Part shown: piece after piece, positions 58,405-64,000 of the stretch | Position numbering within the stretch: the first letter of the stretch is position 1 | How the letters are laid out: every line of letters starts with the position of its first letter | Notes under the pieces: generated by a model | The model's database searches: none | The model's input: the letters and a program-made list of their open reading frames with translations, nothing else | What the model was told of the DNA's origin: nothing | Assembly (NCBI GenBank): GCA_018907035.1 | Contig: JACCIC010000358.1 | Location: 62,001 to 126,000 of the forward strand | Source: Sycobia sp. Sy_11 | Lineage: Eukaryota > Arthropoda > Insecta > Hymenoptera > Epichrysomallidae | Length of the DNA stretch: 64,000 nucleotides | Direction: 5' to 3' | Position numbers and translations under genes: made by a program

Positions 58405-59892
58405 GATTTACAAAAAATATTTCTATATTATATATCGTGATATTCTTGGCGGCAATATATGTATAATTTCTGTATTTTGACATATTGACTTTATTTAATC
58501 TGACATATTTAGTCCAAAAAATTACAATGTATGAAAAACTAAAGAAAACTTTAACAGTAAAAGAATATATTTTAAAATAAAATTTTTATAATTACCTATT
58601 GAATAGATAGTAATGAAACTATTGAAAAGATACTTATTGAAAAAGATAGTAATTTCTAATATATAAGTGCTATTGTCAAATAGTGTTACTTCATTAAAAA
58701 TTATTTTAATATTTGAATCTATAACAGTTTTCTTACAAAAAATTTCTATAAAAGCTGTTTATTATATAAATTGTATAAATTATACAAAATTATACAAAAT
58801 TTAGGAGTTGTACTTACTCCTTACACAAAATTCAGTACTAAAAGTACACAATCATACTCTTCTACATTCCAAAATAATGATGGTTTTATGATATTTTACA
58901 TTTGAATTAAAAATTATATATTCTTTTCACGTTACTTTTTCTTATCCGTTTTATCTAATAGGAGTGCATATCAAAGTAATAACTCAAATGCATCAATTAC
59001 ACGTTGTGAACACTCAAAACTCTCATTTCCTCCTAAAATTATGAGTTTTAATTGTAGCTAAAAGACTATCCTGCAAAAAAAATAAACATGTTTGAAATTT
59101 TCGGAATTAAAGAAACGTTTTAATTAATAAAAAATTTTTAGGATGTATATAAATATTAAATCTGCGTAGGTAATAATAACATTTTTGCCTACATAAATAT
59201 TATATATACTTTAGGATAGGAAAAGAACAATTACTCTCCTATTATATTTTATATATATTTATTGGCTCAAGCTCGTACATCTCGCACCTTCCTGTAATTT
59301 CAAATTTCCGTATTACATTACTATGTTTGCAATGTGTTTGCATGCATGTATGTATGCATGTGTGTATTTATGTGCATATATATATATATTTTTTTTCTGC
59401 ACCAGGCTTCATAAATCTTATTTGATTTGTACGGCATTGAATATTTTCTTCAGCGCCACCTATTCAAAAAATCAGAAATTAAAGTTCTCACTTTTTTATC
59501 TACACAATTGACAACTTGCATTATAACCGTAATAAAATCTTATATTTTGTTTTACTCCCTCAATTCTATGAATAGAAAGATAAAACAAAGTTCATTTGAT
59601 TCATTATTCAATTCTACATCCGGCGCTATCCAAGTTAGATCTGTACTATACGTATAAAATTTATAATATTTCTTGTTATTTGATGTTACTGCAAAGCGGC
59701 GATGTCTATAGTGCAGACGACAGTTAGATAAACATTTTCTTATTTTTTTAAACTAACATTGAAACATATTATGAAAGCAGTAAGGGATACCCCCAATTGT
59801 AGAATTTTTCAAAGATTCGTATAAAATTTGTTTCCACATTGTAAAACGTAAAATGAGGACGCAAAACGAAATCTATGATTTAGACATTTTCA
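57069..59892. other. Unassigned AT-rich stretch
   Basis: No secure gene in 2.8 kb. A moderately complex patch at 57150-57400 is open on both strands for about 60 codons (minus: FVKRLGRLCSDLWFIRLE...), but no family is recognised. Short (TA)n runs lie near 57385 and 58379-58403. Confidence 0.4.
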
Positions 59893-60519
59893 TTTCCGTT
59901 TTAATAGTTCATTGTGGCGCTGGGATCGTGGTATGGAGCACTCTTAAATCAGGTTAAATACTGTCTATGCAAGAAATACTCTATGAATTAAAATATATTG
60001 TCTATAGATCATTTTACCGATGATAATATTGCTGCAAAAAAAAAGAAGAATTCTGTCTCAGATCCCCCAGAAACATTGTCAGTGGTGTTGCTGTATTTAG
60101 TTAGTCCCGAGACTCTATTTTTCTTGCCCTATTTTTTTGAATATTTATGATTTTGAGGAGCTAATTACGAATATCATAACAACTTTATATAGAAATTGAA
60201 TATTTATTCCTGAATCCATGAAAACTCCATAAAGAACATGGTTTACTAAATACAAATAGAAACACATTTCTTTAAATTAAAATAATGAACTATTTGTTTA
60301 ATATAAATGTTTATTTTAAAAATCAATTATCTCTAAAGCAAAAAAAAACCAAGTATGGAAGGGACACTGAAATGAAGTCAGATCAGAATGACGCGGACGC
60401 TCAAACACCAATAAACATTTTTCGATGGATTGTACATAAATAGTTATGAAGACGAAGTACGCATTTAAGAGTGCTGCATACCTCAATCACAGCGCCGCGC
60501 TGAAATACCAGAACGGAAG
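59893..60519. mobile_element. Foldback element, about 57-bp arms
   Basis: Left arm 59893-59949 and right arm 60462-60519 are imperfect inverses (CCGTTTTAATAG, GGCGCTG and ATGGAGCACTCTTAAAT against ATTTAAGAGTGCTGCATACC, CAGCGCC and GAACGG). No coding in between. A fragment of the same tip occurs at 49548-49580. A Tc1 transposase relic begins about 170 bp to the right, so the two may be related, but this is not shown. Confidence 0.55.
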
Positions 60520-60689
60520 TAAATTTACTTCGACGTCTCATTCCCTCAATTTTGATTATAGACAGTTAAGAAAAGAATCAGTTCAGAGGCAAGTAAAACA
60601 CGTAATAAAGGTGCATCTTTGAGGCTGCTTCTCAAAGCAGGGATTCGGCACTTTGCACCTCTTTATTGACAAACGAAATAAAGATAAAA

Positions 60690-61091
60690 ATCTATAAAAA
60701 AGGTACTGTGATCTGTCAAACGATAGTTCATCAGAAAAAATGCAGATTGAATTCTGCAGAAGGACAACGATCCTAAACATTGCAGCAAGCTTTGTACTGA
60801 GTGGAAGACTCAATCTGGCATCGTTACATTGGGTTGGCCGTCGCAGTCACCTGATGCAAAACCTATTGAAAATGTGTGGGCATATATGAAAAAGTAGCTT
60901 TGCGGAAGACGCACACACACTTTGAGGCAGTTCTCTTATCAAATTCGTCGAATCTAGAGATCATTGCCATTAATACGCCCTAAAATTAGTAGAAAACATG
61001 CCTCGGAGATGCCAGGCAATTCTCGACGCCGCGCTGGTGGTGACTGTACACATTATTGACCAAATCGCATCAATATACAACGTTCCATGAG
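60690..61091 (+). pseudogene. Tc1-like transposase C-terminal relic
   Basis: The plus-strand frame reads KDNDPKHCSKLCTEWKTQ with the second catalytic aspartate, then LGWPSQSPDAKPIENVWAYM, the Tc1 PIENxW motif where the last acidic catalytic residue (E) sits. A stop follows at about 60895. After a frame change it ends with LVENMPRRCQAILDAA, the usual Tc1 C-terminus. The N-terminal half is not recognisable. It is a dead, old copy. Confidence 0.8.
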
Positions 61092-61274
61092 TGAGCCGAA
61101 CGTCTCGGCGTACGCTTTCTTATCAAAGTATCATCTATTAGCTGTAATATGTCCGAGTGAGACAAAAAGTGAAGATGTTTACTACATCTGGTTTTATTGC
61201 TGTTATACTCTGCTCCAACAAAATCAGCTTAATATATGCATTATATTTGTGTCGTAAAGTCCCTCGGGTAAAAG

Positions 61275-61278
<4 letters not shown>

Positions 61279-61322
<44 letters not shown>
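61279..61322. repeat. (TA)n microsatellite
   Basis: About 22 TA units, directly abutting the TG that begins the LTR-like end at 61323. Confidence 0.95.
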
Positions 61323-61325
<3 letters not shown>

Positions 61326-61693
61326 AACGCTAGTTATGACATTACATTTACCGTATAGATGAGGGAGTGTTGGTGCGTGCGTGTGTGCGTTGCCACTGCA
61401 ACGCACCGGCTGGATTCGACGACTGCTGGAAAGGCAAACGGGAAAACGGATACGGGCAAGCTGAACTAAAATACAACGGATTTACAAACTTAACAAATGC
61501 AGGTTTTATTAACAATACTTAATTACAACCTGGATCGGAAGCACATTAAATTGTCCATTGTTATTGTCTAACCTAATTATTATGAATTAATTCTATGAAC
61601 TACTGCTATTATTAATTAACTGCGACTATTACTAATGCTTACTAAACTATCCTAATTCTATTGTACCTATTCTAGTTCTTACTTACTATTATT

Positions 61694-62035
61694 CTATTTG
61701 TAAATCCAATGCTCAGGAATAGCTAACTTAATTCTAATATATGTATGGTACTGGTGTCTTCTTTCATCGTCGCAAACTTGGTTGTTCGCACGTTCTGTCC
61801 TTTTTGGCTTTTTGGCTTCGTACTGGTCGAGTATTTTGTTCGCTTTGCGTCTTCTTCTTTCTTCGCCGCCGTATTCAATGCTGAAACATTTGTGGTGCTT
61901 TATGTACTGTGACAGCTGGTTGAATCGGGTATAGTGTTGATGGAACGGGTAAGTAGCATACTGTACTTTCGAGCCATTTGTCGCTCTTCTATTGCTTGTG
62001 TCCTCGCCCGCTGACGCTGTGACATCGCGGTATTT
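61694..62035 (-). CDS. Open frame near the 3' end of the retroelement relic
   Basis: A minus-strand stretch of about 113 codons without stop, beginning near 62035 with no clear ATG (KYRDVTASAGEDTSNRRATN) and ending HWIYK, stop 61694-61696. It is rich in charged residues (EERRRRKANKILDQYEAKKP). It sits where a gag C-terminus or a small downstream frame would be. No domain recognised. Confidence 0.3.
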   Translation of the reverse strand, partial: KYRDVTASAGEDTSNRRATNGSKVQYATYPFHQHYTRFNQLSQYIKHHKCFSIEYGGEERRRRKANKILDQYEAKKPKRTERANNQVCDDERRHQYHTYIRIKLAIPEHWIYK

Positions 62036-62149
62036 TTTTTCTATTTCTATGTTTCCCCGTCATTCCGCGACCTTAAGTGGCATCGCTCTCTTCGAAGTAG
62101 GGATAAATCACGGGGCGACGTTGGGAGAAATTCTGGGGACCTGTTTTGT

Positions 62150-62405
62150 TTACTTGTGCCATTTGTAGTTTCATTTATAACTTCTTCTTGGGCCATTTCT
62201 AATTTGTTCCTAGGGCCATTTGTAAATAAGTTTTTTGTTCTGGGTCTATTTGCAGTTTTACAATTTCCTTGGACCATTTATAATTAATTTCTTTTGTCCA
62301 TTTGTAACCTTTTTTCTTGAGGCCATTCGTAACTGACTTTTTTTTTGGAGCCATCTGTCACTTTTTTCGTCTTGGGGCCGTTTACGTAGATGTTTACGCC
62401 TGGCA
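62150..62405. repeat. Degenerate minisatellite (25-30 bp units)
   Basis: About eight imperfect units built around GGCCATTTGTAA followed by a T-rich run and CTTGG, for example at about 62159, 62192, 62214, 62241, 62271, 62297, 62322 and 62349. It lies between the gag knuckles and the LTR-like end of the minus-strand retroelement. Confidence 0.7.
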
Positions 62406-63970
62406 TGACAATCATAACCGTCTGCTAGCCTGCTACTGTACCAGCTACTTCCTGTAGCATAGGGACTACAGTGGGGTCTTCGTCTGTCGGACGCACCTCT
62501 CCCTTTTCTGCCGATTCTTGTTTCGACACCTGTCGTGGCGTCTTTGCCTCCTTCGCCGACCGAGCCTCATTCTTCCAAGACAATACGACCATTGTTGACC
62601 GTTCCTTACAGGTCGTGCACGTGCGTACGTCCTGAGTTTCTCGAACGCACCTGTAACAGAATTTTCTGTTTCGAGAGTGTGGGCATGCGCTGTATCGGTG
62701 CCCCTCTATCCCACAATTCGATGGGTGGTGATACGGTTTCAGTCGCCGTCTTTAACTTTTCGGTATATTACCTAACCCTGGTAGTGGTCTTGTTAGTTGG
62801 GATGGGTGTAGGCGTAGTGGGCGCACGAAATTGGCGAGTGGCGTTACTTTTAAATTCATCAGGGTCGGGATTGCTCTTTCTGAGCTGGCGGTATGGGTCG
62901 TCGCATGTGGCTCGTTGGATGACTCGTCAACGCTCGCAATGGGGGTAGTCTGATGCTGGCCTTTGGGGGTTGGAATTTTGAACGGGTTGAACCCTATTTC
63001 CTGTTTGCGGCAGTCGGGATGGCTAGATGGGGACTCTTCTGGGTGCGGTAGGTATGAGGAAGCTCTTTGTTTCTGCCTGCCTGTTCGCCGCCGGGGATTT
63101 TGTATTTGGACGATACAATAATCCATTCTTCACCTTGTGCGTCTCGAGTGCCTTGGGATTTAGGGCGAGTCTTTCATCGGCCCGTCTTGTTGTGCATTGC
63201 AACCGAGTGTATGAAGGCGCAGTGGTTGCCCCGTACAGACGGATCTCGCCGTGCTCTGGCGTACTCATGTACACAATTGCGGCAGCTGGCTCCTTTGCGG
63301 GCTGCCTGTTGGAGCGGGGTTTTCGGCGGAAATTAGGGCCTGGATGAAACGATAGGGGAGAAATTGAACTTATTTGCCTATCAGACGTGTAGGGGATTGC
63401 ATCTCGTGGATTTCTTGCAGCACTATTTTCCTGCGAGATACCTCTAATGGTCTCAAAACTCTTTTGTGAGAGTAGTCGCCGTTCGACTCGTTGTCGACAG
63501 CTATCTTATCCCCGAGGTCCTCCAGTCCGTATCGTTCTGTTTTCTACTTTCTTCTTTTCTTTTATCTCTTTTTTCTTCTTCTGCTTTAATATCTTCTTCC
63601 GATGCTGTACGTTCTTCTTTATCTTCTGATCTTCTTTTTATTTCTCTTGTTGTTTCTGATGCTGTTGCGGTATTTTCCCTTCCATCCGGACGATCCTCTT
63701 CTAATTCTTCTGCTGATGGTGTGGTAGTTTTACATCTTTCCAGACCGTCCTCTTCTATTGTTTCCAATGTTATTGTGGTAGTTTTACGCCGTTCCGGATG
63801 CTCCTCTTCTATTACTTCTACTGCATGGCTTTCTTCGGTATTAACGATAGGGATTAGTGGAGAGAAATCATTGCACTGCCGTTGTGCGGGTTGTTTTAAG
63901 GTTGGGAAAGGGGCTGGGAATTTCGTGTCTGAGGTCTTCTAACGCGGACACGTCCGTCCATCAAGGACAT
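62400..63970 (-). pseudogene. Gypsy-like gag relic with zinc knuckles
   Basis: Reading from ATG 63968-63970 (MSLMDGRVRVRRP) the frame breaks after about 24 codons. A long glutamate/arginine/lysine-rich block follows (63501-63767 and upstream). Proline/threonine-rich blocks come next (63023-63274, 62752-63126). A zinc-knuckle region then reads NCGIEGHRYSACP and KFCYRCVRETQDVRTC at about 62610-62720. The first cysteine of the first knuckle appears lost. Several frame changes are needed. The layout resembles gag of insect Gypsy elements, with charged N-terminus and C-terminal knuckles, but I cannot name the family. Confidence 0.6.
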
Positions 63971-64000
63971 TTTAAAAGATGCTTGTTTGATAATATAAAT

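Larger units (their letters stand above)
61323..63970 (-). mobile_element. Minus-strand LTR retroelement relic, gag but no pol
   Basis: On the minus strand: gag-like coding from about 63970, zinc knuckles near 62610-62720, a degenerate minisatellite, another open stretch (61694-62035), a polyadenylation-like AATAAA near 61508, and an end in GCGTTACA at 61323, consistent with an LTR terminus. No protease, reverse transcriptase or integrase is present between the knuckles and the LTR-like end, so pol is deleted or the element was never autonomous. No second LTR is in the window, so boundaries are tentative. Confidence 0.6.

Noticed and set aside
60583..60813. Minus-strand 76-codon frame
   Set aside because: Overlaps the Tc1 transposase relic, whose motifs are on the plus strand; shadow frame.
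1..64000. CRISPR arrays, telomeric TTAGG arrays and bacterial defence systems
   Set aside because: No regularly spaced repeats with unique spacers, no TTAGG tandem runs and no prokaryotic gene structure were seen.

Overview
The window is a gene-poor, AT-rich piece of an insect nuclear genome. Short introns with consensus splice sites, mariner, R1-clade and Gypsy elements, a MADF-type protein and abundant (TA)n, (ATT)n and (GA)n tracts all point to an arthropod. Hymenoptera, probably an ant, is my best guess, but nothing here proves the order. No tRNA, rRNA, CRISPR or bacterial operon structure was seen.

Two host genes are well supported, and they are convergent. On the plus strand, 17283..20836 is a complete six-exon gene for mitochondrial polynucleotide phosphorylase (PNPT1; 763 codons by my splice model). 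On the minus strand, 22069..23204 is a four-exon gene for a MADF-domain nuclear protein of about 290 residues. Weaker minus-strand coding traces of unknown identity lie at 3484..5060, 45159..45371 and 49072..49299.

Nearly everything else is mobile DNA. From left to right: a foldback MITE (484..965); an intact-looking mariner (1400..2687); a LINE RNase H scrap (5590..5845); an R1-clade LINE on the minus strand inside an (ACAY)n microsatellite (6061..9720); a second, nearly full-length R1-clade LINE on the plus strand inside an (ATT)n tract (11141..16992), ending about 290 bp before the PNPT1 start; and three consecutive foldback elements (23546..26100). Next comes a large defective Gypsy element (26455..37811) with long, nearly identical LTRs, GC-rich gag-pol and an AT-rich leader.

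Further right are a Transib (RAG1-like) transposase relic (38281..39297), cut off by a second mariner copy carrying a nonsense codon (39300..40585); a Gypsy gag-protease relic with a SAP-like N-terminus (41572..43281); more foldback elements; an old mariner scrap; and another LINE RNase H scrap. An internally deleted LINE with a DUF4780-type ORF1 and candidate target-site duplications occupies 53362..57059. A Tc1 relic and a minus-strand LTR-element gag relic containing a degenerate minisatellite close the window.

I found no evidence of a wholly new biological system. The most interesting items are the two R1-clade LINEs sitting in two different simple repeats, with different ORF1/ORF2 stop-start overlaps; the foldback family with a conserved hammerhead-like core; the defective but young-looking Gypsy element; and the RAG1-like relic.
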